Shown: positions 12,441-20,490, numbered from the stretch's first letter. The stretch: DNA of 28,175 nucleotides from Spirogloea muscicola (GCA_009602725.1 WELB01000098.1:131231-159405); one strand, 5' to 3'. Numbers and translations: made by a program. The notes: generated from the letters alone by a model not told the origin.

Positions 12441-12556
12441 TGCCTGAGTGAAGTAACTCAGTGAGAAAGGGCTCGCTCATTGAGGACAGGGGCTTGGGAA
12501 GCCATTAAAAAAAAATGAACAAAGTATGTGACCTGCCTGAGTGGAGTAACTCAGTG
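12441..12556 (-). repeat. hairpin mini-repeat copy with 23-bp flanking direct repeats
   Basis: A divergent minus-strand copy of the hairpin repeat (12464-12533: GGGCTCGCTCATTGAGGA, then a decayed hairpin, an A-tract and ATGAACAAAGTA) lies between direct repeats 12441-12463 and 12534-12556. These are identical except for one A/G difference. Confidence 0.7.
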
Positions 12557-13143
12557 GACGCCATCACCGTCGCACCCTGGACATTGTGGGTGTACAACCT
12601 GGCGGAGGCCCACGAGCCTTGGTTGATGTGGTGATGACGGAGGCATACAAGACTTCCGCTTTGACGCACATTGCTGGCCACGCAGTGGGAGGTGCTGAGC
12701 AGAAAAAGCTCCGACACTACTCAGACTACCCCCGCAGTGACCACCTCCTCCCGGCCGCAATCGACACTTTCGGCTGCTTGGGTCCTCGCTTCCATACCCT
12801 ACTCGAGAACATAGCGAGTCTGGGATATGCACGACGCGAGGATATGCTCCCAGCCCAGATGGGTATGCCGGCAGCCTATCTGTCATTTCTGCGACGTCGA
12901 GTGTCAACCTGTCTGCAACGAACTCAGGCGTATGCTCTGCATCAGAAAGCTGGTCGAGCCTTAGCTGCTGGCACAAGAGCTAGTCAATTGCCGTCCGGTA
13001 TTCGAGCGTCAGCTAGCGACCTCTATGTGCTGACTCGTGGTTACTGAGCGGGTCAGCTTAGCAGCAGGTGACGTACATTTGTCCAATGTGCTTGCCTTTG
13101 TACTTGGCCACACATGGCCTCCCCATCTCTTAATATACACGCA
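12550..13143 (+). mobile_element. 5'-truncated retroelement fragment, best-preserved LTRGY-type copy
   Basis: An open frame from about 12550 to the stop at 13045-13047 encodes LDIVGVQPGGG, VDVVMTEAYKTSA, HYSDYPRSDHLLPAAIDTFG, YLSFLRRRVS and SDLYVLTRGY. The form (V-D-V-V.T.., then Lys/Arg-Tyr, then a hydrophobic IDT-G block, then a basic Leu/Arg/Gln helix) resembles the C-terminus that follows the reverse transcriptase in LINE-type ORFs. That assignment is from family knowledge; no reverse transcriptase is present. A 3' tail with TTTGTACTTGGCCACACATG follows (about 13095-13143) and is shared with the copies ending at 16443 and 14016 and with a solo tail at 19485. Confidence 0.6.
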
Positions 13144-13202
13144 TTTTCCTTTTTTGGGCTGGCTTTCCAGCCCCCTATCCTCAATGGGCGAGCACTTTCT
13201 CT
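13144..13202 (+). repeat. hairpin mini-repeat, A type
   Basis: TTTTTTGGGCTGG, short loop, CCAGCC, then CTCAATGGGCGAGCACTTTC. It abuts the tail of the preceding retroelement fragment. Confidence 0.75.
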
Positions 13203-13279
13203 GGTATATGCTCCTCCGACATAGCTTCTTCAGGCCCCTTCGTAGCTGCTAAGCCCTTTCTGGCCATTGTCCATTCTTT

Positions 13280-13350
13280 TGAAGAAAGTGCTCGCCCATT
13301 GAGAATAGGGGCTGGAACAACCAGCCCGAAAAAGAATGAACAGAGTACGA
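13280..13350 (-). repeat. hairpin mini-repeat, A type
   Basis: Full-length inverted copy: GAAGAAAGTGCTCGCCCATT, GAGAATAGGGGCTGG, ACAA loop, CCAGCCCGAAAAAGAATGAA, CAGAGTAC. Confidence 0.8.
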
Positions 13351-13367
13351 GAAGGGGGCCAGGGGAA

Positions 13368-13454
13368 GCCCATTGAGGATAGGGGCTGGACAAGCCAGCC
13401 CCTATTCTCAGAAGCCATTCTTTTTGGGTTGGCTTTGCCAGCCCCTCTTCTCCA
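13368..13454. repeat. two partial hairpin mini-repeats in opposite orientation
   Basis: A minus-strand half copy (CCCATTGAGGATAGGGGCTGG...CCAGCC, 13371-13400) is followed by a plus-strand copy (CATTCTTTTTGGGTTGG...CCAGCCCC, 13417-13446). Confidence 0.6.
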
Positions 13455-13496
13455 GCTAGCTACTCGGACTTGCATCTCCTGACTAGAGGTTACTGA
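13454..13496 (+). mobile_element. retroelement C-terminal stub (LTRGY type)
   Basis: Only the last codons remain: ASYSDLHLLTRGY and stop (13494-13496), joined directly to a hairpin repeat. A second, decayed stub with two in-frame stops lies at about 13640-13680. Confidence 0.55.
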
Positions 13497-13548
13497 GCGT
13501 TTCCTGGCTGATGTCTTAGATTTAGTCGTTCGCACTCAGGCTCCCTCA

Positions 13549-13610
13549 GAGAAGAAAGTGCTCGCCCATTGAGAATAGGGGCTGGAAAAACCAGCCCGAA
13601 AAAGACTGTA
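13549..13610 (-). repeat. hairpin mini-repeat, A type
   Basis: Near-complete copy on the minus strand: AGAAGAAAGTGCTCGCCCAT, then GGGGCTGG, AAAAA loop, CCAGCCCG. Confidence 0.75.
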
Positions 13611-13742
13611 GTCAATCTGGCCGCGCTTCTTTTCTTTCCGGCAGCTAGTCGGATTTGATTTCTTCACTCCTAATTACTGACTGGTCCATCCTCCCCATCT
13701 CTCACATAGCATCTTCAGCCCCCTTCGTAGCTGCTTAGCGTT

Positions 13743-13866
13743 TTAGCACACAGAGAAACAAAGCAGCTACGAAGCACTCAGTAACCCCTGCTAAGCAGCC
13801 GCAGATCAGAAGAAAGTGCTCGCCCATTGAAAATAGGGGCTGGAAAAGCCAGCCCAAAGAATCAAC
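13743..13866 (-). mobile_element. retroelement C-terminal stub (LSRGY type) carrying a hairpin repeat
   Basis: On the minus strand a hairpin repeat (13809-13866) is followed at once by TGATCTGCGGCTGCTTAGCA and GGGGTTACTGA, the LRLLSRGY-stop end (stop 13778-13780), and its 3' UTR down to about 13743. The 3' end of the hairpin repeat is again ...GCACTTTCTTC. Confidence 0.55.
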
Positions 13867-13875
13867 AAAAACGAG

Positions 13876-14215
13876 AAGTGCATAAGAAACAAATGTAGGC
13901 CAAATGGCCAAGTACGAAGGCAAGCACATCTATAGATCTACAGAACCTACTATTTGGCCAAGTACGAAGGCAAGCACATCTATAGATCTACAGAACCTAC
14001 AGCAGATTGACCCGCTCAATAACCACGGGTCAAAACATAAAGGTCACTAATCGATGCATGAATACTAGATGCCAGAAACGAGCCCTTCTGCCACCAACTA
14101 GAGCTCGCCCAGCTTTCTGGTGCAAGGCACTAGCCTGAGCACGCTGCAAACAGGCCGAAACTCGTCATCGCAAGAGCGACAGATATGCAGCTGGCAAGCC
14201 CATCTCAGCCGGAAA
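13876..14215 (-). mobile_element. retroelement fragment (LTRGY type) with duplicated tail
   Basis: Minus-strand remnant encoding, with frameshifts, GLPAAYLSLLR, RVSACLQRAQASALHQ, KAGRALVG and ASISDLYVLTRGY (stop 14016-14018). The 3' tail continues to about 13876 and contains the tandem duplication listed separately. Inactive pseudogene fragment. Confidence 0.6.
13905..14000. repeat. tandem duplication, period 50 bp, two copies
   Basis: The 46 bp at 13905-13950 (TGGCCAAGTACGAAGGCAAG ... CAGAACCTAC) recur exactly at 13955-14000. The unit is part of the tail of the minus-strand retroelement fragment. Confidence 0.9.
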
Positions 14216-14277
14216 GAGAAGGGGGCCAGGGGATGCGCTAAGAAAAACAAGCACACAGAGAAATAGCTACGGATCAC

Positions 14278-14460
14278 TCAGTAACCCCTGCTAAGCAGCC
14301 TCAGGTCGGAGGCGCTAGGCTCCTGGGTCCCCTGGCCAGAGCCAGAGGCAGCAGCGACACAAGAGCTCGCCCATAGAAGAGAGGGGCTGGCAGAAGCCAG
14401 CCAAAAAAGAATGGACAAAGCAGCGAGGGCTCTGCCGGCCCGCAGGTGCAGCGCGCGGAA
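14278..14460 (-). mobile_element. retroelement fragment (LSRGY type) interrupted by a hairpin repeat
   Basis: The minus strand encodes LHLRAGRALAA, then after the insertion AASGSGQGT and SDLRLLSRGY with stop at 14278-14280. The insertion occupies 14358-14418. Without it and one copy of the 8-bp repeat, the sequence matches the uninterrupted copy at 21361-21743 across the site. Confidence 0.65.
14350..14426 (-). mobile_element. 61-bp hairpin mini-element with 8-bp target-site duplication
   Basis: The insert 14358-14418 reads on the minus strand TTGTCCATTCTTTTTTGG, hairpin GGCTGG-CTTCTG-CCAGCC, CCTCTCTTCTATGGGCGAGC, TCTTGTG. It is bounded by AGCAGCGA (forward strand) at 14350-14357 and again at 14419-14426. 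The empty site, with a single AGCAGCGA, is seen at the matching position of the copy ending at 21743. The element has no coding capacity and no clear terminal inverted repeats; the inverted repeat is internal. Confidence 0.85.
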
Positions 14461-14494
14461 CTGAGCGTTCCCTGGCCACCAGTCAATCTGGCGC

Positions 14495-14760
14495 ATGTCC
14501 TGACTAGAGGTTACTGAGCGTTCCCTGGCTGATGTCTTAGTCCTAGTCGTTTGCACTCAGGCTCCCTCAGACCTTGTCCATTCCTTTGGGCTGGCCCTTC
14601 CCAGCCACCAGTCAATCTGGCCGCGCTTCTTCTTTCCCTGGCTGATGTCTTAGTCCTAGTTCTTCTTCTTTCTTCAGGAGCCTAGCGTCTCTGACCTGAG
14701 GCTGCTTAGCAGGGGTTACTGAGTATCCCGTAGCTGCTTTGTTTCTTGTGTGCTTGTTTT
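14495..14760 (+). mobile_element. two retroelement C-terminal stubs with 3' UTRs and a hairpin repeat
   Basis: Stub 1 ends CTGACTAGAGGTTACTGA (LTRGY, stop 14515-14517). Stub 2 at 14676-14722 reads PSVSDLRLLSRGY-stop. Between them lie GTTCCCTGGCTGATGTCTTA (also found near 13500) and a hairpin repeat of a third variant (14575-14620, CTTTGGGCTGG...CCAGCCACCAGTCAATCTGG). Confidence 0.5.
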
Positions 14761-15465
14761 ACTTAGCGCTTCCCCTGGCCCCCTTCTCGTCCTATGTTGA
14801 TTTCTTGGGGCTGGCTTTTCCAGCCCCTATTCTTAGTCCTAGTCGTTCGCACTCAGGCTCCCTCAGACCTTGTCCATTTCTTTGGGCTGGCCTTTCCCAG
14901 CCACCAGTCAACCTGGCCGCGCTTCTTCTTATCCTCAATGGGCGAGCCCTTTCTTTTTAGCGCTTCCCCTGGCCCCCTTCTCGTACTCTGTTCATTCTTT
15001 TTCGGGCTGGTTGTTCCAGCCCCTTTTCTTTCTTCGTACTCCGGCTCCTTCAGACCTTGTCCATTCTCAATGGGCGAGCACTTTCTTCCATTCCTTAGGG
15101 CTGGCCTTTCCCTTTCGTTTTTTTGTAAATGTACTTTTCCCCCCAGCCACCAGTCAATCTGGCCGCGCTTCCCCCTTCTCGTACTCTGTTCATTCTTTTT
15201 TGAGCTGGCTTTTTCAGCCCCTATCCTCAACGGGCGAGCACTTTCTGCCAGCACGAAGGTGCAGCGCGCGGGCCATAAGCGATACGGCCAGGCGCATACG
15301 ATAGATACATTGCGCCAGCGACCCGGCTTTAGGCCCCTCCGTCATTTGGCCTCTTCGAGCCTTTACTTAGCGCTTCCCCTGGCCCCCTTCTCGTACTCTG
15401 TTCATTCTTTTTCGGGCTGGTTGTTCCAGCCCCTATTCTCAATGGGCGAGCACTTTCTTCTTTGT
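14760..15465 (+). repeat. cluster of at least six hairpin mini-repeats in the same orientation
   Basis: Copies at about 14795-14836, 14874-14954, 14991-15034, 15060-15170 (split), 15189-15246 and 15401-15460. Several are preceded by the same leader, TTAGCGCTTCCCCTGGCCCC followed by CTTCTCGTACTCTG, which also forms the 3' UTR of the retroelement fragment at 21361-21820. The long open frames here (up to 413 codons from 14794) are translations of the repeat. Confidence 0.75.
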
Positions 15466-15524
15466 CAATTCTTTGCGGGCTGGCTTTTCACAGCCCTTGC
15501 CCCCATCGGGAGTGCCACTTCTTC
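15466..15524 (+). repeat. hairpin mini-repeat, B type
   Basis: Variant with the hairpin CGGGCTGG...CAGCCC and a different right half: TTGCCCCCATCGGGAGTGCC, ACTTCTTC. Related B copies lie at 20249-20312 and 20941-21004. Confidence 0.7.
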
Positions 15525-15780
15525 AATGCCGCCAAATCGCATCACCGTGGAGTGGATAAAGACCGGGCGGGCGGCGGGGCGGTCGAATGCCGGGACGCGC
15601 CTCCGGAGGCTGTCCGGTTCGCGGAGACGGGGGGCCACTCACGCAGTCCATTCAGAGACTTCCCGAGGCAGTTGCCGCAAATGGGAAGGCTGGATGACGG
15701 CGTCATTTCCGGACATGGTCAGTGCGACGCTTGAGCTCGTTGAGCTGCTGTGTTGCCGGACTCTTAGCCGGGGCGGGCGT

Positions 15781-15813
<33 letters not shown>

Positions 15814-16091
15814 GCAGCGGCGGCGGCGGCGGCGAAGGCCAGAGCTGGCCTGACAGCACGAGTCCCCCAGCCCAGGGCGTCGAGCTCCCTTGTACAGTCG
15901 CAGGCAGGCCAGGCTGCGACGTCCCTGGTGCTGGCGCTGAAGCCATTGGCGGCGTGCCGGGCCGGCCGATGCTGCTCTGCCGAGCGGCCGCGAGGGCGCG
16001 CCGCGGCTTTGGCACGCACGGGCTGCTGCCATTGAGGGCTAGGCCACAGGCGGGCTCCAGCTACCGGAAGTGTGGAAGCAACATGATGCCA
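15525..16091. other. GC-rich island with a CGG trinucleotide tract
   Basis: About 570 bp of high GC between repeats, with an interrupted (CGG)n run at 15782-15834. Open frames exist on both strands (poly-Ala in +, Ala-, Arg- or Pro-rich in -), but none has a recognisable domain and the composition alone would create them. It could be a displaced GC-rich first exon or promoter like those of the host genes; I cannot assign it. Confidence 0.35.
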
Positions 16092-16545
16092 TGGTAAAAC
16101 GCCAGCTCCGACACTACTCTGACTACCCCCGCAGTGATCACCTCCTACCAGCGGCAATCGACACTTTCGGCTGCATGGGCCCTCGCTTCCACACCTTATG
16201 GAGAATTTTGCAAGTTTGGGATATGTTCGACGTGAGGATATGCTTCCAGCTTAGATGGGCATGCCGGCAGCCTATTTGTCATTCTTGCGTCGTCAAGTGT
16301 CAGCTTGTCGGCAGCGAGCTCAGGCTCATGCGTTGCATCAGAAAGCTGGTCGAGCTTTAGCTGGTAACTCAAGAGCTTGTCAATTGCCGTCCGGTATTCG
16401 GGCATCAGTTAGCGACCTCTATGTGCTGACTCGTGGTTACTGAGCGGGTCAGCTTAGCAGCAGGTGACGAACAATTATCCAATGTGCTTGCCTTTGTACT
16501 TGGCCACTTATGGCCCTCCATCTCTTCATACACGCATTTTCTACT
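16092..16545 (+). mobile_element. retroelement fragment (LTRGY type), frameshifted
   Basis: Nearly the same sequence as the copy at 12550-13143. QLRHYSDYPRSDHLLPAAID and TFGCMGPRFHTL read in one frame to about 16200. MGMPAAYLSFLRRQVSACRQ and SVSDLYVLTRGY continue in another (stop 16441-16443), so it is a pseudogene. The same tail (TGCTTGCCTTTGTACTTGGC) follows. Confidence 0.6.
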
Positions 16546-16557
16546 GGAAGAGTATTA

Positions 16558-16702
16558 CTGTCTTTGGGCTGGCCTCACAGCCGTTGCCTTAATTTGAGAG
16601 AGCTCTTTCATTCTTTCCTGCCCTCGCCCCCTTGGGAAGAGTTTCTTATTCTTTCTAGCTGCAAGCTGCTCCAACTTGCGACTGCTGACTCGGGGGTACT
16701 GA
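16558..16702 (+). mobile_element. degenerate hairpin repeat and retroelement C-terminal stub
   Basis: TTTGGGCTGGCCTCACAGCC (16561-16580) is a worn hairpin repeat. The codons before 16702 read LAASCSNLRLLTRGY-stop (stop 16700-16702). Confidence 0.5.
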
Positions 16703-17563
16703 GCAGGCATCCTTAGTGATCTCTGCACTTCCCGGCTCAAGTGGACCTTGTTTGACACATTGTGGTCTGAAATCTCACAGCCCTTGCCCCCTTGCATAAG
16801 AGCTGCTTGTCTCCTAGTCAACAACCACACATTGGAGCTCTACAGCTCGCTCATCGTAAGGTAAAATCCTTTAAAACAAGAGGACTTCCTCTCAGGCCTT
16901 CCAGAACTACTCGTCCTGTCACCTTGCAGCAGCCAACTCCTGCACATGTAAAGGATCCTTGTGCTCTAGGTAATTGCCTAGATTCAACCTCTTGCAGCTG
17001 TCTCGTATCGCTGGCTCTGCTCCCTGATGCCCAGCTTGAGCACCACGATGTCATCAGCAGGGCGGAGGCACCCGACCCTGCCTGGCGCTCCCTTTGCCCG
17101 GCAGGACTTTGCACTTCCACAGCCCAGTCGGAGCTTCGATTATGTTGTGCTTACTGGATTATTGCCCGGAAAGACTTGATTCCTGAGTGGGACGAGTGGG
17201 ACCAACGTCCAACTCGTGGACCAAAGTGGACCACCAGAGCAGGTACAATTCAGGTCAACCACCTGAGCATTGCCTATTGCACCTATGAAAGCAATTAATA
17301 ACAAGAGAGAGAGAATTTCAAATGGTACTAGAAAATCTGTTAACAAATGAATTCCTATATAACGGAGTTCCTAGATTGTCACGCCCTGTGCCACAGAAAC
17401 AATGGCCACAGAGGAAGAACTGTGTGCAGCCATGAAGTGCATGTGCTCTGCACAGCTGTGGCGTAATACTGGCCTCCCTTTGGGAGCAGCATTATGCAGC
17501 CCACGCTCCTTGAGCAGAAACGCCTTAGAGAGGACAGAGAGCGCTAACAGCGAATACCTCCAG
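16703..17563. other. intergenic spacer, 3' side of the fibrillin gene
   Basis: Contains the 3' UTR of the minus-strand fibrillin gene. A 168-codon plus-strand frame (16792-17298) has no recognisable motif, an unremarkable composition, and no supporting splice or family signal, so I do not call it a gene. No RNA gene seen. Confidence 0.4.
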
Positions 17564-19269
17564 TCACGCTATCCGATACTCAGGATCGTCCATTACAAGA
17601 ACAAACAGGTTGCTGCGGTTGCCTCTTGAGATTCTGCAAGAGGAGCAGTTCTTCAGCTTGATCACAGTGAATCTGTTCAAAGCTGCCCTTCTACTCAATC
17701 ATCATACAAAATGAGGACCATCGTTTGCCAGCCAGTGCAGACACCAGAGCGCGATTCCCTGAGCGAAGAAGGTCAACTGCGAGGCAGGTGGGCTGCAGCT
17801 GCAAAAGCTGCGGCTGACTTCCTTGATGACTGCTTGTACAGTACTAGTAAGAACTAGACCTTTGCTGATTGCGGACACTTGAGGTCGTGGTGACATGCTG
17901 GACAGGCAGACTCCCCTCACCTCAAGTCTTTGTCAACATATGTAATCTCCAGCTCGCCTCGGGCTCTCTCTGGAGCCTTCACAGGGACCTACAACAGGCG
18001 ACGAGCAAACACCATGGTCATAGTGCCAGGGCCTAGGAAATCAGACTCTAGATCAAGATTCAAAACAAGTGCAGAAGTACGTGACACAAGTCCAACTACA
18101 AGTTTCCGAAGTGAGATGGGCTGACGAGGAGATATACTCACAAGACCCAGGATCTTGAAGACAGTGAACTGCACAGCGACCTTCCGCGAGGACATGGCGG
18201 TCAGCTTCGCCTTTACCTGCCAACAAGCCAACACCAACCTTTCAATCAGGCACGCAATCGAACAATGAATCTGTGGGGCTTTCCAAAAAGGAAAAAAAAA
18301 AAAAGGTAATACTGCAAGGCCAGGATCCCCATTGAGCACCTCGGCAGCAACTAACCTGGTTGAAGAAAGGCCAAGTTTCAAGGTTCTGGGCCTGCATCGT
18401 GGCTGTGTCAATGACTTGGTAGACGGGCCCCGCCGGGCGCAGCAGCTTGGGTTTCTGCCCAGATAAGCCGTTGACATCAGAGCAGATTGCATGCTTTCAG
18501 CATGACACGAGCGGAGACTGAACCTCGTTTCAAGACCCTGGGTACCCATGGCATTCTGCACCTGCAGCAGGCCCCTTCGGAAGAGCCCGCTGTGCGGGAG
18601 CAAGGGGCTGCGGCGTGGCAACCTTGGTCCCGAGGGTGCTCTCGGAGGTCGTGTACACCAGCCGCCAGCGGCCATTGAGGTCAGGGGACTTGAGGGTGTC
18701 CTTCGTGGGGCTCATGCTCTCCAGCCTGGTCGCGAGCTGCACCTCGAGCGCCCGCGGCAGACGACGAAAGGATCGCGACCCAAGTAAGCAGGCGTCGTGC
18801 TGCCCAGATGGCCATGCACTTTGAGCGCCACAGCAGTATGGGCCAGAGCACGGCGGCAGGGGCCCGCCATGGAGGACGGGGTGTGGGACGGGCCTGGGGA
18901 CCTCGTCAACGCGGCGCTGGTCCTCGGGCGAGGCGGCGGCGCCGCGGTCCAGCGGCGCGACGGCGGCCAGGAGCTCGTCCTTGAGCCGCCGCCGCTGCTC
19001 GACGCCGCCGGAGAAGAGCTTGAAGACGGCGCGCGCCCCCTGCGGTCCTCGCCCACGACGACCAGCCTGAGCGTGGGGGAGCTGACGGCGGGCTGCCGTT
19101 AGGAAAGCGGCGACGAAGCGGCGCGCGACGGGCTCGCCGGGAGAAGAGGCGCCTCACCTGCAGCGAGGCGGCCTGCCCGGGCGTCGCCACCGCGGCGGCG
19201 CGGCCCGGGAGCTCGGCAGCGTGCGGCCGCGGCGGCGGCGGCGGCCCCGGTGGCGGCGGCGGCGGCCAT
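17564..19269 (-). CDS. fibrillin / plastid-lipid-associated protein (PAP family)
   Basis: Plastid lipocalin-like protein of plastoglobules and thylakoids that binds or organises lipids and isoprenoids. Seven exons: 19269-19158, 19092-18902, 18736-18623, 18454-18356, 18216-18142, 17988-17921, 17633-17564; 242 aa, all phases consistent. The start ATG (19267-19269) opens an Ala/Arg-rich sequence typical of an algal chloroplast transit peptide. Then come AVFKLFSGGVEQRRRLKDEL, LATRLESMSPT, LNGRWRLVYTTSESTLG (the diagnostic PAP N-terminal block), AGPVYQVIDT, QNLETWPFFNQ, VAVQFTVFKILGLVPVKAP, ARGELEITYVDKDLRISRGN and the C-terminal FVLVMDDPEYRIA with stop 17564-17566. The length fits small fibrillins; I cannot assign a subgroup. 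The second exon's acceptor (after 19093) was chosen by phase and its pyrimidine tract. An intron carries an A-rich run on the plus strand near 18289-18304. Confidence 0.9.
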
Positions 19270-19484
19270 GGCGTCCGGCTGGACCAGCTGGGCGCCCGAA
19301 GAGGCGGAGTCGGTGAAGTGGAGGCAGCTGCGAAGCACTCCTTGGCCACTGGGTGCTCAAGATCCCGAATTGAAAGAAAGCGGGCTGTGTCAGGAGCGGA
19401 GATTCAATGACGATCAGATGAGGAGGTGACAGTGGCTCGACCAAACACCTAACCCCTTGCTTACCTTGGGAGTACCACTTCTTC
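19270..19484. promoter_or_regulatory. 5' flank of the fibrillin gene
   Basis: The short stretch upstream of the start codon is GC-rich to about 19330 and then less so. It must contain the core promoter and 5' UTR, since retroelement tail sequence begins at about 19485. No confident TATA box or other motif. Confidence 0.35.
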
Positions 19485-19545
19485 TTTGTACTTGGCCACA
19501 CATCGCCTCCCCATCTCTTGATACACACGCATTCTTCTTCAGCAG
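19485..19545 (+). mobile_element. solo 3' tail of the LTRGY-type retroelement
   Basis: TTTGTACTTGGCCACACATC, GCCTCCCCATCTCTTGATAC, ACACGCATTC closely match the tails after 13095 and 16490 but have no coding part. Confidence 0.6.
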
Positions 19546-19825
19546 ACGTAAGAAGTGGCTTGCAGCCGGATGCAGACGGAAAGTGTGGCAACAGTGACTG
19601 CTGTTCAACATTAGTTTCTCGAACCCCGCCCTCTTTCGTCTTTCATTCATCCACTTCGTGTTGGAATCGGAGGCTCCGCCGAAGCGTCTACCGGCCACGT
19701 CGCGCGTCGGTGCGCCACGTGGCTCTCTCCTCTGCCACGTCGGCCTGCGCGTCCGGCCAGGGCGCGGGGAGCTCCTGGAAGCACACCTGGTCAGGCCGCC
19801 GCAGCAGAGAAAGAGAGGAGAGAAG
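19546..19825. other. unassigned GC-rich stretch
   Basis: GC-rich in its second half and containing several copies of GCCACGT (about 19694-19740). Frames are open on both strands but show no recognisable domain. Nothing further can be supported. Confidence 0.3.
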
Positions 19826-19947
19826 GAGAAAGGGCTCGCCCATTGAGGATATGGGCTGGAACAGCATCTGTTGGAGCTCTTTGGATTTTGTCCATTCTTT
19901 TCCGGCTTCTGCCAGCCCCTCTTTTCTATGGGCGAGCACATTCCTTC
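19826..19947. repeat. two hairpin mini-repeats, head to head
   Basis: A minus-strand copy, AAAGGGCTCGCCCATTGAGG then ATATGGGCTGG (19828-19861), is followed by a plus-strand copy, TTGTCCATTCTTTTCCGG, CCAGCCCCTCTTTTCTATGG, GCGAGCAC (19888-19940). Confidence 0.6.
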
Positions 19948-19987
19948 ATACTTTCTTTGAACAGCCAGCCCAAAAACAGAACGAGCA

Positions 19988-20074
19988 GAGAGAAAGGAGA
20001 AAGTGCTCGCCCATTGAGAATAGGGGCTGGAACAACCAGCCCGAAAAAGAATGAACAGAGTACGAGAGAAAGGA
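19988..20074 (-). mobile_element. hairpin mini-repeat, A type, with 11-bp flanking direct repeats
   Basis: A well-preserved 65-bp copy (19999-20063) lies between GAGAGAAAGGA at 19988-19998 and the same 11 bases at 20064-20074. Its outer end reads CAGAGTAC, which on the element strand gives a left terminus of GTACTCTGTTCATTC. Confidence 0.65.
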
Positions 20075-20110
20075 CTACACTACAGAGCACAAGACGATGC
20101 AGAGGGAAGC

Positions 20111-20205
20111 TCAGTACCCGCGAGTGAGCAACAGCAGATCAGAGTAGCTCGCTGCAGGGAAAGAGGCATTCTGCGGCGATGCATGGCATCCTGGTGGAGG
20201 CTGGC
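20111..20205 (-). mobile_element. retroelement C-terminal stub, internally deleted
   Basis: On the minus strand RMPLSLQRA (like RMRLAISLQRS of the copy at 21361) runs almost directly into TYSDLLLLTRGY and a stop at 20111-20113. The intervening 25-30 codons are missing and a frame change occurs between the two parts. Confidence 0.5.
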
Positions 20206-20248
20206 TTCGTGGTGGCAACGGAGCACTCCGGCGTCATGCCGCTCCAGG

Positions 20249-20312
20249 AAAGAAGAAGTGGCACTCCCAATGGGGGCAAGGGCTGCGAAAAGCCAGCCCA
20301 AAAAGAGTTGAC
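20249..20312 (-). repeat. hairpin mini-repeat, B type
   Basis: AAGAAGTGGCACTCCCAATG, GGGGCAAGGGCTGCGAAAAG, CCAGCCCAAAAAGAG. Almost identical to the copy at 20941-21004. Confidence 0.75.
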
Positions 20313-20334
20313 GAAGGTTCGAAGGGGCCGAAAA

Positions 20335-20490
20335 AGCGTGGAGAAAGGGCCGACGGTCTCCACGCTTGACGCGTTGACCTGGTGGCCACCCCACAGGCCG
20401 GCGGGCCACTTCTCCTTGACGTGGTGACCACCGACGCATACGACCGTTCCCACCCAGTCCAATGTGTTGAGATAGGTTATTCGTTAGTGC
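20335..20490 (+). mobile_element. retroelement internal fragment
   Basis: Encodes, with one in-frame stop, RVDLVATPQAGGPLLLDVVT then TDAYDRSHPVQCVEIGYSL. This matches LDIVGVQPGGGPRALVDVVM then TEAYKTS of the copy at 12550. It breaks off at about 20490. Confidence 0.5.

Noticed and set aside
12586-13047. The retroelement open frame considered as a host gene
   Set aside because: The same sequence recurs in broken form at 16092 and 13876-14215 and in related form at 21361 and 21890, with shared tails, as expected of a dispersed repeat and not of a single gene.
14350-14426. Classification of the hairpin element as a hAT-type MITE because of the 8-bp duplication
   Set aside because: There are no terminal inverted repeats, and other copies show 11- and 23-bp duplications, so a fixed 8-bp cut is not supported.
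14794-16035. A 413-codon open frame on the plus strand, and similar long frames at 14853-15254 and 14870-15304
   Set aside because: The translation is made of repeated pieces like SFFFGLVVPAP and FSMGEHFL that come from tandem hairpin repeats read in frame, followed by the CGG tract. No domain and no splice or start context.
15639-16157. Minus-strand 172-codon frame with poly-Ala
   Set aside because: Its first part is the antisense of the retroelement fragment at 16092, and the rest is compositional translation of CGG repeats.
16792-17298. Plus-strand 168-codon frame as a gene
   Set aside because: No family motif, no signal of conserved blocks, and it overlaps the presumed 3' UTR region of the fibrillin gene. 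Length alone is not evidence in a sequence of this composition.
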